Assembly (NCBI RefSeq): GCF_009923995.1
Contig: NZ_RFSK01000034.1
Location: 1-62,015 of the forward strand
Source: Janthinobacterium sp.
Lineage (GTDB): Bacteria; Pseudomonadota; Gammaproteobacteria; Burkholderiales; Burkholderiaceae_D
DNA length: 62,015 nucleotides
Direction: 5' to 3'
Below are positions 37,801 to 45,934 of the stretch, piece after piece. Position numbers and translations under genes: made by a program. The notes under the pieces were generated by a model. The model was given only the letters and a program-made list of their open reading frames with translations. It was not told the origin of the DNA and made no database searches. The first letter of the stretch is position 1. Every line of letters begins with the position of its first letter.

Positions 37801-38549
37801 GCTTGCGCACGGCGTTGGCGCAGCAGCAGTTCGAGCTGTTTTACCAGCCCGTCATCGACATCGCCACGCGGCGCCTGCACGGCATGGAAGTGCTGCTGCG
37901 CTGGCGCCGTCCCGGCCACGGCCTGGTGCTGCCGGACCGCTTCATTCCCATCATGGAGGAAAACGGCCTGATCGTGCCCGTCGGCGAGTGGGTCATGCGC
38001 CAGGCCTGCGAGCAAAGCATGGCGTGGCAGCGCCAGGGCCTGCGGCCGGTGCCGCTGGCGGTGAACCTGTCGCCGCGCCAATTCATGCACAAGGGGCTGG
38101 TGGCCACCATCGGCGCCGTGGTGCGCGAGACGGGCATCGATCCGGCGCTGCTCGAATTCGAGATCACCGAGACGGCACTGATGCAGCATGGCGAGCATAC
38201 GCTGGAGATTTTGCGCCAGATCAACGGCATGGGACTGCGCCTGTCGATCGACGACTTCGGCACGGGCTATTCCAGCCTGGCCTACCTGAAGCGCTTCCCC
38301 GTGAAGAAGGTCAAGATCGACCGCGCCTTCATCAAGGACCTGGAACACAGCGGGGAAGACCGCGCCATCGTGGCCGCCATCATCGCGCTGGCCGACAGCC
38401 TGCAATTGTCGGCCGTGGCCGAGGGCGTGGAGACGGAGGAGCAGTTCGCCCTGCTGCAGGCGAGCGGCTGCCGCTATGCCCAGGGCTATCTGTTTTCCGC
38501 GCCCGTGCCGGCGATCAATGCGCAGGCTTTGCTGGAACGCCTGACATAA
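34878..38549 (+). CDS. Six-PAS diguanylate cyclase/phosphodiesterase (GGDEF-EAL)
   Basis: 1223 residues, no clear membrane segment. Six PAS/PAC units occur at about 10-120, 135-250, 262-385, 390-510, 515-635 and 640-765. Units 2-6 are alike and share a linker of the LLEQQAILDNA type. A coil (about 765-800) leads to GGDEF (motif at 876-880, intact) and an EAL-type domain. The EAL signature reads Glu1004-Val-Leu, while the other catalytic stretches are present (ITETALM, IDDFGTGYSSL, AVAEGVETEE). It should turn over cyclic di-GMP. The start has a weak ribosome site; a second ATG lies three codons in. Confidence 0.93.
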   Translation: MVSMNRVPTSPDFIADALQLIALPACACACDAGGTVLAVNDALCALLGMDISGRQLAGCFSQAYRASSSSMLRAALGPAGRERHWDSSLQGADGAVAVQVWARPLPVEDGLPGATLVFADISVQQRDQQALRKTLLEQQAILESAAVGIVFSKGGFIEECNSRAAEMLGYARHQLTGLPGAVLYRSAAHCRALGLEAAPLLSTGKPYRTEVELRRQDGSLFWSRLHGRAVDPLNTHDGTVWIIEDISDHRRDEDQLRRAMLEMQAVMDNAPLAIGFQRDTGVLRYNRRFAECFGFDGDSGVGLPVADLYPSRAAYESVVRQAAPLLRRGLPFQGEMEMRRRDGSTFWALAYGYVLNPEQQPDRALHDTIWLFDDRSAQKAAEEATRQLMLEQQAILDNASVGILFSRSRLVLRCNPRFAEMFGYAQDEMTGLPAAALFPSPAAYEEFGVQATPLLGQGLPYEQDESLFRRRDGTLFWCRIRAKAVDQAHSEQGTIWILEDVTASRQTQMEVAAIMTNASVSILYTKNRLITRYNLGFAAMFGYSGDEALGLPGRALYVSQQSYELLGAAAFPFLSVGKPFQTEVEMMRRDGSTLWAQLIAYVVNPDDPAAGTIWIIEDRTEAKRAEESLRNALLENQAILDSAVLGISVVEGGYNLRSNSKMEELFGYAPGEINGLSVQALYPDVAAWKAARSETARDFEAGRVHMSEYQLVRKDGSRFWARLSGRPFDLAHAHGRSVWLVDDVTARREAAEAVRRARDELELRVQERTAELAGANLLLQGEIVERRQAEARVHHMAYHDNLTGLPNRALLSDRLERAMLASQRSGRKLAVMFIDLDRFKTINDSLGHMTGDLLLKEVAGRLCRAVRASDTVARLGGDEFVVLVPGIRGADEAARVAEKIIEALTPAFPLDGHVLHVTPSIGICVYPDDGGDVDSLMRHADAAMYHAKGNGRNNYQFFTQTMNHAAALHFDLESSLRTALAQQQFELFYQPVIDIATRRLHGMEVLLRWRRPGHGLVLPDRFIPIMEENGLIVPVGEWVMRQACEQSMAWQRQGLRPVPLAVNLSPRQFMHKGLVATIGAVVRETGIDPALLEFEITETALMQHGEHTLEILRQINGMGLRLSIDDFGTGYSSLAYLKRFPVKKVKIDRAFIKDLEHSGEDRAIVAAIIALADSLQLSAVAEGVETEEQFALLQASGCRYAQGYLFSAPVPAINAQALLERLT

Positions 38550-38574
38550 GCTGCTGCGTTTCTGTCAGGCGTTC
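38535..38574 (+). terminator. Stem-loop at the end of the GGDEF-EAL gene
   Basis: GAACGCCTGACA (38535-38546) and TGTCAGGCGTTC (38563-38574) are perfect 12-base arms around 16 bases. The left arm covers the last codons of the gene. No T-run follows, so it may be a processing or protection stem or a repeat remnant instead of a true terminator. Confidence 0.5.
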
Positions 38575-38584
38575 TTGATCGATC

Positions 38585-38854
38585 AGTCGATGGTGGCCAC
38601 GACGGGGGCATGGCCGGACGGCTGCTCCCACTTGCGGGGCGAGCGTTCCACTGTCGATGATGCGTGCCTTGTCTAGTCGATGGTGGCCGCGACGGGTGCA
38701 TGGCCGGACGGCTGCTCCCCCTTGCGGGGCGAGCGTTCCACTGTCGATGATGCGCGCCTTGTCTGGTCGATGGTGGCCACGACGGGTGCATGGCCGGACG
38801 GCTGCTCCCCCTTGCGGGGCGAGCGTTCCACTGTCGATGATGCGCGCCTTGGCT
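38585..38854. repeat. Three 90-bp tandem copies derived from the 3' end of xth
   Basis: Copies begin at 38585, 38675 and 38765 with an exact 90-base period; the related gene end starts at 38855. Each copy keeps the stretch encoding the last residues of exonuclease III (QPS-x-HAPVVATID). The stop position reads TAG in the gene, CAG in the adjacent copy, TAG in the next and TGA in the last. Copies differ from each other by a few bases. No other gene lies in 38550-38852. Confidence 0.9.
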
Positions 38855-39617
38855 AGTCGATGGTGGCCACGACGGGCGCATGGTCGGACGGCTGCTCCCA
38901 CTTGCGGGGCACGCGGTCGATGATGCAGGCGCTGCAGCGGGCCGCCAGGGCGGGCGAGAGCAGGATGTGGTCGATGCGCAGGCCCTTGTTCAGGCGGAAG
39001 CCCAGCTGGCGGTAATCCCACCAGCTGAACGATTTTTCCGCCTGCTCGAACAGGCGGAAGGCGTCCGTCAGGCCGATGTCGAGCAGGCGCTGCAGGGCGG
39101 CGCGTTCCTTGTCCGACACGAGTACCTGGCCTTCCCAGGCGACCGGGTCATGCACGTCGCGGTCGTCGGGCGCGATGTTGTAGTCGCCGACGACGGCCAG
39201 CTGCGGGTGCTGCTGCGCTTCCTCGGCCAGCCAGTCGTGCAGGGCGGCCAGCCAGCCCAGCTTGTATTCGTACTTGTCCGAATCGACGCTCTGGCCGTTC
39301 GGCACATAGGCGCAGACGACGCGCACGCCGCCGATGGTGGCGGCCAGGATGCGCTGCTGCGCATCTTCGTAGCGCGGGTTGTTCTTCACCACCTCGGTGA
39401 TCGGCAGCTTAGACAGGATGGCCACGCCGTTGTAGGTCTTCTGGCCGCTGAAGACCACCTGGTAGCCGGCCGCCTCGATCTCGGCGACGGGGAACTTGTC
39501 GTCCGTCAGCTTGGTCTCCTGCAGGCAGAGTATGTCGACCGGGTTGTCTGCCAGCCACTGCAATACTTGCGGCAGGCGCACTTTGAGCGAGTTGACGTTC
39601 CAGGTGGCGAGTTTCAT
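38853..39617 (-). CDS. xth: Exodeoxyribonuclease III (Xth family)
   Basis: 254 residues of the EEP nuclease fold. Key motifs are ATWNVNSLK, LCLQETKL with the metal Glu, VCAYVPNGQSVDS, VVGDYNIAPDDRD, SWWDYR and the final SDHAPVVATI with the catalytic Asp-His. It repairs abasic sites and trims 3' ends. The ATG at 39617 begins at the conserved core, with AAGGA 8 bases upstream. Its 3' end is the source of the downstream 90-bp repeats. Confidence 0.95.
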   Translation of the reverse strand: MKLATWNVNSLKVRLPQVLQWLADNPVDILCLQETKLTDDKFPVAEIEAAGYQVVFSGQKTYNGVAILSKLPITEVVKNNPRYEDAQQRILAATIGGVRVVCAYVPNGQSVDSDKYEYKLGWLAALHDWLAEEAQQHPQLAVVGDYNIAPDDRDVHDPVAWEGQVLVSDKERAALQRLLDIGLTDAFRLFEQAEKSFSWWDYRQLGFRLNKGLRIDHILLSPALAARCSACIIDRVPRKWEQPSDHAPVVATID

Positions 39618-40233
39618 GGGAAAAATCCTTGCTTGATAGGTAAAGGCAGCGCCAGGCGCTGCGGTCATGACTGCGGCGATGATTGCATGCCGATAGGCGC
39701 GAATCTTACCGCATGCCTGCCGCTGGCGTCCTGCCCGGCCCGGTTCGCGCGCGCTTTATTTGCTTGGCGGGAAAAAGAGTATGAAAAAAGTATTTATTTT
39801 TAACCAATCGTGGCGCATGAATATTATGTTTTTGTGTATGATTGATCAACCCCTATGTTTGATTTGGCATAAGTGGCCGGCGCGGCATGCTGCGTATGGC
39901 CATTTAACGCGACAAAGGTGTAAAGTTTCTCGCTAAAACGCGATAAAAACTACTAAAATGGCAGAATGTAACAACTGTGTCACACGGCTTTGTTACAGCC
40001 AAGTTAACACCCAGACTGGAAGCAGTTGTAATTAGTTGTAATTGCTATTCCGACTTACATGACCACTGTGCCTGGGGCGGAACGTGGATTCCGTCCTTGG
40101 CGCCGCCAGACTTGTTATATAAATTGCAGTACTATATCTATGAGACTGTTTTGCGACATCAATAGATGGTACTATTTTGAAATGTTGCAGTTTTAATAGT
40201 GAGACTTGCGCGTAGCATTTGCAAAGGAAGAAA
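39618..40233. other. 616-bp gene-poor AT-rich region with a nested dyad
   Basis: I see no convincing gene; a 62-codon frame at 39977-40165 has no family resemblance or ribosome site. The stretch 39770-39980 is markedly AT-rich. TGTAACAA (39967-39974) and TTGTTACA (39990-39997) form a dyad enclosing a second small one (GTGT-C-ACAC). This may be promoter/operator DNA for the small genes to the right. Confidence 0.5.
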
Positions 40234-40605
40234 ATGCGAACTGCATTTGAAGCGTGGGCGCAGCGTGACGGCCACATTGTGCGGCGAAGAGAAGACAAAC
40301 CGGACGAGTACCTGATTTTCGAGACCCAGCGCCGCTGGGTCATCTGGCAGGCGGCTCTGACGCATGGCAAGACGGCGGCCAAGCCGCGGGTCAGCGCGGC
40401 TGAAAAAGCGGCCAAGGCCCAGCGTGCCCTGGAAATGTCGTCCGATGAAGCGACCGTGCGCAACAAGGTGCTCAATGAGGTGCTCGATGCCTTCAGCGGC
40501 GCCGACGGTGCCGCCGGCATGGAAGGCATACTGAAAGTGATCCAGGGCCTGAAGATGAAGCAGAAGGCACTGGCCGACGACAAGAGCGAAGATTCCACGG
40601 CTTGA
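40234..40605 (+). CDS. Conserved small hypothetical protein
   Basis: 123 residues, charged, without signal or membrane segments. The first part (AWAQRDGHIVRRREDKPDEY, QRRWVIWQAAL) looks like a small fold with Trp-rich strands; the rest is helical and Lys/Ala-rich. AAAGGAAG lies just before the ATG at 40234, which decides the start over an upstream TTG. I recognise no family. It is followed 10 bases on by a DUF1653 gene, so a shared transcript is likely. Confidence 0.75.
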   Translation: MRTAFEAWAQRDGHIVRRREDKPDEYLIFETQRRWVIWQAALTHGKTAAKPRVSAAEKAAKAQRALEMSSDEATVRNKVLNEVLDAFSGADGAAGMEGILKVIQGLKMKQKALADDKSEDSTA

Positions 40606-40615
40606 GGGGGCGGCG

Positions 40616-40804
40616 ATGCGTTATCGGCACTACAAGGGCGGCATTTACGAACTGGTGTGCGAAGCCACGCTGGAAGCGGACCTGACGCCGATGATCGTCT
40701 ATCGCGCCGCCGACGGTTCGATCTGGACCCGGCCGAAAGACGTGTTCTTTCAGCTGATCGAGGTCGAAGGCGTCATGGTGCAGCGTTTTGCCCCCATCAA
40801 CTGA
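40616..40804 (+). CDS. DUF1653 family protein
   Basis: 62 residues covering a complete DUF1653 domain: [16 protein letters not shown] at the start, then [21 protein letters not shown]. The family is small and SH3-like, and its function is unproven. It lies in a run of short plus-strand genes, 10 bases after the hypothetical gene. Confidence 0.9.
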   Translation: MRYRHYKGGIYELVCEATLEADLTPMIVYRAADGSIWTRPKDVFFQLIEVEGVMVQRFAPIN

Positions 40805-40851
40805 TGGCCGTGTCCGCGCGCGCCTGCAGGCTTACCTCGAAGAGTCACTTC

Positions 40852-41322
40852 ATGCATAAATTGCTGGCCGCTACACTGTTGCTGGGCGCCGCGTGCACCG
40901 CGGCGCAGGCGGAAACCATCGGCTCCGTCGATACCGTCTTCAAGCTGATCGGCCCTGACCACAAGATCGTCGTGGAAGCCTACGACGATCCCCGCGTCGG
41001 CGGCGTCAGCTGCTATCTGTCGCGCGCCAAGACGGGCGGCATCAAGGGCGCCGTCGGCCTGGCCGAGGACAAGGCCGATGCCGCCGTGGCCTGCCGCCAG
41101 GTGGGGCCGCTGCAGTTCAAGGGCAAGCTGCCGCGCCAGGAAGAGGTGTTCACCGAGCGCGCCTCGATCTTCTTCAAGCACGTGCGCGTCGTGCGCATGG
41201 TCGACAGCAAGCGCAATGCGCTGGTCTACCTCGTGTATTCCGATCGCCTGATCGAAGGCAGCCCGAAAAACAGCGTGACTGCCGTCGCCGTGCCTGGCGA
41301 GCAGCCCATCCCCGTCCGTTAA
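40852..41322 (+). CDS. creA: CreA family periplasmic protein
   Basis: 156 residues with a signal peptide (about 1-20, CTAAQAE). CreA core motifs are present: [47 protein letters not shown] and [20 protein letters not shown]. CreA's molecular role is unknown. The ATG at 40852 with GAAGAG upstream is preferred over an ATG at 40804 because the signal peptide starts there. Confidence 0.92.
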   Translation: MHKLLAATLLLGAACTAAQAETIGSVDTVFKLIGPDHKIVVEAYDDPRVGGVSCYLSRAKTGGIKGAVGLAEDKADAAVACRQVGPLQFKGKLPRQEEVFTERASIFFKHVRVVRMVDSKRNALVYLVYSDRLIEGSPKNSVTAVAVPGEQPIPVR

Positions 41323-41332
41323 GCGAGTTCCC

Positions 41333-41872
41333 ATGCGTGGACCATCGTCTGCCGCTCTTGCCGCCAAGGCGCTGCTGCTGTGCGGCCTGGGCGGCTGCGC
41401 CACCCTGACGGGAAACAGCGACCAGATGGTGCTGGTGCAAACCATCCAGGATAACCGCGAACTGACGGGCGCCGGCTGCATCCTCAGCAACGACGTGGGC
41501 AAGTGGTTCGTCACGACGCCGGGGCGCATCATCATCCGCAAGAGCCGCGAGCCGCTCAAGGTCGATTGCCGCAAGCACGGCTCGCCTGCCATCGCGACGG
41601 ACGGCAGCATCGATCCCAAGCTCAATGCCAGCATCTGGGGTAATGTCATCCTGACCCTGGGCGTCGGCTATTTCGTCGACCGCAACACGGGCGCCGGCTT
41701 CGACTACCCCTCGACCTTGACCATCGTCATGCAGGACCCGGCGCGCCTGGCGCCGCCGCCCGCACCCGTTCCCGCACCGCCGCCGCCCGCCACGCCGGGC
41801 GAGGCGACGCCGCAGAGCGTGGTGCAGCCGAAGGTGGCGCCGCTGCCGATACCCGATCCCGTCGTCTACTGA
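41333..41872 (+). CDS. Predicted lipoprotein
   Basis: 179 residues. The lipobox GLGGC (Cys22) marks a lipoprotein. The mature domain has GAGCILSNDVGKWFVTTPG, IIIRKSREPLKVDCRKHG and a hydrophobic IWGNVILTLGVGYFVD stretch, resembling small envelope proteins whose fold displays a Cys pair. It ends with a Pro/Ala-rich tail (about 140-179). No function can be named. It lies 10 bases after creA and is followed by a strong terminator. Confidence 0.82.
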   Translation: MRGPSSAALAAKALLLCGLGGCATLTGNSDQMVLVQTIQDNRELTGAGCILSNDVGKWFVTTPGRIIIRKSREPLKVDCRKHGSPAIATDGSIDPKLNASIWGNVILTLGVGYFVDRNTGAGFDYPSTLTIVMQDPARLAPPPAPVPAPPPPATPGEATPQSVVQPKVAPLPIPDPVVY

Positions 41873-41889
41873 TTCATATGCCGCGCATG

Positions 41890-41927
41890 AAAAAACCGCC
41901 ATGGTCGCAAGACCTGGCGGTTTTTTT
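41890..41927. terminator. Terminator after the lipoprotein gene
   Basis: AAAAAACCGCCA and TGGCGGTTTTTTT flank a loop with a short inner pairing (GGTC/GACC). Strong in the plus direction and possible in the minus direction. Confidence 0.93.
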
Positions 41928-41938
41928 ACGGTGTCACG

Positions 41939-42057
41939 ACGCCTGACAAAACCGTCGCGAGCGGGAGCTGGTGGTGGCCGAGAAGCGCAGCTGTACTTCC
42001 GGTACAGCGCGCATCGCCGGCCGCCAATAGCCCCGCGCAGCAGGTTTGGTCTGGCGT
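41939..42057. repeat. 119-bp near-palindromic element (MITE-like)
   Basis: The left arm (41939-41996) and right arm (42002-42057) are imperfect inverted copies around the centre TTCCG. Outer ends ACGCCTGACAAAACC and the complement of GGTTTGGTCTGGCGT agree at 13 of 15 bases. The innermost GCTGTAC/GTACAGC is perfect. It fills the gap between the lipoprotein terminator and the pepA stop and encodes nothing. Shape and size fit a miniature inverted-repeat or palindromic intergenic element. Confidence 0.75.
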
Positions 42058-42061
42058 TTCC

Positions 42062-43555
42062 TTACACGCGGTTGATCAGGAAAGTCGTCAGCAGGGGTAC
42101 CGGACGGCCGGTCGCGCCCTTCGCGCCGCCCGATTTCCAGGCCGTGCCGGCGATGTCCAGATGCGCCCAGGTGTACTTCTTGGTGAAGTTTTCCAGGAAC
42201 GCCGCTGCCGTCACTGAACCGCCGCCTGGCGTGCCGATGTTGGCCAGGTCGGCGAAGTTCGACTTCAGCTGCTCGTTGTACGCCTCTTCGATCGGCATGC
42301 GCCATGCCGTGTCGCTGGCTTGCTTGCCCGCTGCCAGCAGTTCATTGGCCAGCTGGTCATGCGCCGCATCGCTGCGCGTAAACAGGCCGCTGTTGTGGTG
42401 GCCCAGGGCGATGACGCAAGCGCCCGTCAGCGTGGCGATATCGACCACGGCTGCCGGCTTGAAGCGTTCGGCGTAGGTCAGCGCATCGCACAGCACCAGG
42501 CGGCCTTCGGCGTCGGTGTTGAGCACTTCGATGGTCAGACCGTTCATCGAGGTGACGATGTCGCCCGGCTTGGTGGCGCGGCCCGACGGCATGTTTTCGC
42601 AGGCGGCGATGACGCCGATGACGTTCAGCTTCAGGTTCATTTCGCCGATGGCGCGGAAGGTGCCCAGCACGGAAGCGGCGCCGCACATGTCGTACTTCAT
42701 CTCGTCCATGCCAGGACCGGCCTTGATCGAGATGCCGCCCGTGTCGAAGGTGATGCCCTTGCCGACCAGGACGACTGGCGCATCCTTGGCCTTGCCGCCC
42801 ATGTGTTTCAGGACGATGAACTTCGGCGGCTGCTCGCTGCCGTTGGTGACGGACAGGAAGCTGCCCATTTTCAGCGCTTCGAGCTGCTTGCGGTCCAGTA
42901 CTTCGACTTCAAACTTGTAATCCTTGGCCAGCTGCTTGGCCGTGTTGGCCAGGTAGGTCGGGTTGGCGATGTTCGCCGGCAGGTCGCCCAGCTTGCGCGT
43001 CAGGTCGGAGCCGTTGGCGATGGCGATGGCTTGCGCCAGCGCGCCGCGCGTGGCGGCGGTCGCCGGTGCCGACAGGACGATCTTGCGCACGCCCGCTGGC
43101 GCCGGATCTTTTTTGCTTTTTTGCGAGTCGCAGCGGTATTCGCTGTCGTGGGCGGCTTGCACCACGCAACGGATTGCCCAATTTACGTCGCGCTCTTTCA
43201 CTTCGGCCAGCGGTAATGCGATAATGGCGTCCGCAGCGCCCAGGGAGCCGAAGGCCTTCAGCGCCGCCTGTACACCGGTAGCGAAGCTTTTTTCGCTGAC
43301 AGTTTCATCGCTGCCCATGCCGACCAGCAGAACGCGTTCGGCGGCAACGCCATCGACTGCGCGCAGCAGCAACGTGCTGCCGGCCTTGCCGCTGATGTCG
43401 CCGGACTTCAGCGCAGCCGAAATCGCACCCTTGCTGTCCAGCGATTTTGCCGCTGGCGACAGTTTTTTGTTTTCGAATACCGCAACCGCGATGCATCCGC
43501 TTTTGGCCGTGCCGAGGGTGCTCTTGGTATCGAATGCTTTTATGCTAAAGTCCAT
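42062..43555 (-). CDS. pepA: Leucyl aminopeptidase (cytosol aminopeptidase, M17)
   Basis: 497 residues. M17 metal and active-site motifs are present: [17 protein letters not shown] (Lys/Asp ligands), [14 protein letters not shown] with the signature, and [12 protein letters not shown]. It removes N-terminal residues from peptides; E. coli PepA also binds DNA. CGGAGAACCAA supports the ATG at 43555. It is divergent from lptF, as in most proteobacteria, but holC, which often follows pepA, is not found here. Confidence 0.97.
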   Translation of the reverse strand: MDFSIKAFDTKSTLGTAKSGCIAVAVFENKKLSPAAKSLDSKGAISAALKSGDISGKAGSTLLLRAVDGVAAERVLLVGMGSDETVSEKSFATGVQAALKAFGSLGAADAIIALPLAEVKERDVNWAIRCVVQAAHDSEYRCDSQKSKKDPAPAGVRKIVLSAPATAATRGALAQAIAIANGSDLTRKLGDLPANIANPTYLANTAKQLAKDYKFEVEVLDRKQLEALKMGSFLSVTNGSEQPPKFIVLKHMGGKAKDAPVVLVGKGITFDTGGISIKAGPGMDEMKYDMCGAASVLGTFRAIGEMNLKLNVIGVIAACENMPSGRATKPGDIVTSMNGLTIEVLNTDAEGRLVLCDALTYAERFKPAAVVDIATLTGACVIALGHHNSGLFTRSDAAHDQLANELLAAGKQASDTAWRMPIEEAYNEQLKSNFADLANIGTPGGGSVTAAAFLENFTKKYTWAHLDIAGTAWKSGGAKGATGRPVPLLTTFLINRV

Positions 43556-43622
43556 TTGGTTCTCCGTTTTCATTTACTAGTAACGTGTTACTCAACTAAC
43601 TGACCCGAATTATAAACTCCGA

Positions 43623-44768
43623 ATGATCTTTCAACGCGCCCTTCGACGTGAATTGGCTAGTGCCGCCGGGGCCACCTTCACTGTTTTGTTCAGCATCCTG
43701 CTCACCTGGATGCTGATCGGTATTCTCGGCAAGGCGGCGGGCGGCAAGATCGCGTCGTCGGACGTCATGTCGCTGATGGTCTTTTCCGCCCTGATGCAGC
43801 TGCCCACCATCCTCATTCTCACCGGCTTCATCTCGGTGCTGATGGTGGTCACGCGCAGCTACAAGGAGTCGGAGATGGTGGTGTGGTTCGCCTCGGGCCT
43901 GAGCCTGTCGCGCTGGATCTGGCCGGTCCTGAGCTTTGGCCTGCCGCTGGTGCTGGCCACGGGTATCCTGAGCCTGTACGCCACGCCGTGGGCGCAGATG
44001 AAAAGCGATGAATACGTGGCGCGCTTCGAAAAGCGCGAAGACCTGCAAAAAGTCACGCCGGGCCAGTTCCGCGAATCGGCCGGCAGCAACCGCATCTTCT
44101 TCGTCGAGGGCGTCAGCGGCGAGAAGAACGTGGTGCAGAACGTCTTCGTCAACACGGTCGATGAAAAGGGCAGCGCCGTCGTCGTCGTCGCCAAGGAAGG
44201 CGTGATCAATACCGACGCCAAGGGCGAACGCTTCCTGGTGCTCAAGAGCGGCCGCCGCTACCAGGGCGTGCCGACGCAGGCCGACTTCCAGACCATGGAA
44301 TTCGAACAGTACATCATGCGCATCGAGAGCAAGCAGCAGGAGCTGGGGGCGGAACTGGGCGTGCGCGCCATGAGCACGGTGGCGCTGGTGGCCAATCCGA
44401 ATCCCTACACCATGGCCGAACTGCTGTGGCGCGTGAGTGCGCCGCTGATCGGGCTGATGCTCATCCTGCTGGCCATTCCGCTGGGCTTCGTCAATCCGCG
44501 TGCCGGCAGTTCGGCCAACCTGATCGTGGCCCTGCTGATTTTCTTTACCTATAGCAACCTGATCAAGGTCGTCGAAGCCAGCGTGAAACAGGGGCGCATG
44601 ACGTTTGGCATGGCCTGGTGGCCGCTGCACCTGCTGGCGGCGCTGGCCGTCGTGGCGCTGTTTGCCTGGCGCCTGAATGTCAACCACCGCTATCACCCGC
44701 TGGTCCTGCTGGCATCGTTCAAGCGTGCGCGCTGCGCCGGCAAAACAAGTAAAGCGGCATCGAAATGA
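43623..44768 (+). CDS. lptF: LPS export ABC permease LptF
   Basis: 381 residues, YjgP/YjgQ family. It has two membrane helices near the N-terminus plus one at about 100-122, a periplasmic beta-jellyroll (about 135-265), and three C-terminal helices (about 275-365). It works with LptG and LptB2 to extract LPS from the inner membrane. It overlaps lptG by ATGA and is divergent from pepA. Confidence 0.95.
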   Translation: MIFQRALRRELASAAGATFTVLFSILLTWMLIGILGKAAGGKIASSDVMSLMVFSALMQLPTILILTGFISVLMVVTRSYKESEMVVWFASGLSLSRWIWPVLSFGLPLVLATGILSLYATPWAQMKSDEYVARFEKREDLQKVTPGQFRESAGSNRIFFVEGVSGEKNVVQNVFVNTVDEKGSAVVVVAKEGVINTDAKGERFLVLKSGRRYQGVPTQADFQTMEFEQYIMRIESKQQELGAELGVRAMSTVALVANPNPYTMAELLWRVSAPLIGLMLILLAIPLGFVNPRAGSSANLIVALLIFFTYSNLIKVVEASVKQGRMTFGMAWWPLHLLAALAVVALFAWRLNVNHRYHPLVLLASFKRARCAGKTSKAASK

Positions 44769-45934
44769 AGATTTTACAGCGCTATTTTGCCGTCTCGATT
44801 TTCCAGGCGGTGTTCTTTGTCCTGCTGGCCTTCCTGGCGCTGCAGGCCTTCATCGACCTGACGGGCGAGCTGCCCAAGGTGGGCAAGAACGGCTACAGCA
44901 TCCAGTATGCCTTCCTGTACGTGCTGGTGCTGGTGCCGGGCCACGTGTACGAGGTGATGCCCATCGCCGCCCTGATCGGCACCATCTACACGATGGCGCA
45001 GTTTGCCGCCAGCTCCGAATTCACCATCATGCGCGCGTCGAGCATGTCGACGGCGATGGCGGCCGGCTTCCTGTTCCGCATCGGCATCGTCTTCGTCGTC
45101 ATCACCTTCATCTTCGGCGAGTTGATCACGCCGCGCACGGAGACGCTGGCCGAGCGCATCAAGCTGACTTCGCGCGGCGCCGCCGTGTCGAGCGAATTTC
45201 GCTCCGGCCTGTGGACCAAGGACATGGTCAAGAGCGATGGCCTGACCGGCAGCGTCACGGGTTCGCGCTTCTTCAATGTGGGCGAGGCGCGGCCGGATGG
45301 CCAGCTGAAAAACGTCAAGCTGTATGAATTTGACACCGATATGCGCCTGCGCAGCTTGACGCTGGCCAAGGGAGCTACCTATCAGGGCAATAATATCTGG
45401 CGCCTGACCGACGTGACGGAAACCTCGTTCTCGAACAGCGCGGTGGCCACGCCCGGATTCGAGCCGAAGCTGGCCAACTACTATGGCCAGGAAACGAGCA
45501 TGGTGCGCACGGTGCAAAGCGCCAGCAAGGACATGGTGTCCGAAGTGACGCCGAAGATCCTGACGGTGTCGGCGTCCGATCCCGAACGCATGTCGGCCAG
45601 CGAACTGGCCGTGTACACGCGCCACCTGGCCGAGAACAAGCAGGAGACCGAGCGTTTCCGCATCGCCTTCTGGAAAAAGCTGATCGATCCGCTGGCCATC
45701 TTCGTACTGATGGCGCTGGCGCTGCCGTTCGCCTACATGCACACGCGCAGCGGCGGCATCAGCCTGAAGATCTTCATCGGCATCATGATCGGCGTGAGCT
45801 TCATGCTGGTCAACACCCTGTTCTCGCATCTGGGCCTGCTCAGCACCTGGCCGGCCTTCCTGACGGCCGTGGCGCCGAGTACCCTGTACCTGCTGCTGGC
45901 GCTGGGCGCCCTGTGGTGGGTGGAGCGGCACTGA
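44765..45934 (+). CDS. lptG: LPS export ABC permease LptG
   Basis: 389 residues with the same six-helix plus periplasmic-jellyroll layout as LptF (MKILQRYFAVSIFQAVFFVL at the start; last helices about 305-385). It is the partner permease of the Lpt transporter. The stop is in a TGATG overlap with the CbiX-like gene, an unusual downstream neighbour. Confidence 0.95.
   Translation: MKILQRYFAVSIFQAVFFVLLAFLALQAFIDLTGELPKVGKNGYSIQYAFLYVLVLVPGHVYEVMPIAALIGTIYTMAQFAASSEFTIMRASSMSTAMAAGFLFRIGIVFVVITFIFGELITPRTETLAERIKLTSRGAAVSSEFRSGLWTKDMVKSDGLTGSVTGSRFFNVGEARPDGQLKNVKLYEFDTDMRLRSLTLAKGATYQGNNIWRLTDVTETSFSNSAVATPGFEPKLANYYGQETSMVRTVQSASKDMVSEVTPKILTVSASDPERMSASELAVYTRHLAENKQETERFRIAFWKKLIDPLAIFVLMALALPFAYMHTRSGGISLKIFIGIMIGVSFMLVNTLFSHLGLLSTWPAFLTAVAPSTLYLLLALGALWWVERH

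Noticed and set aside
34758..38405. 1215-codon frame antisense to the GGDEF-EAL gene
   Set aside because: Repeats mirror the PAS repeats of the real gene and no motif is present.
38585..38910. CRISPR-like array
   Set aside because: The period is a full 90 bases with no spacers; the units are near-identical throughout and derive from xth.
39811..39830. Resemblance to a dif/XerCD site (GGCGCAT then TTATGTT)
   Set aside because: The spacing between the two arms is three bases short of a dif site and the right arm is only partly matched.
39977..40165. 62-codon plus-strand frame
   Set aside because: No ribosome site, no family likeness, and it overlaps an AT-rich control region.
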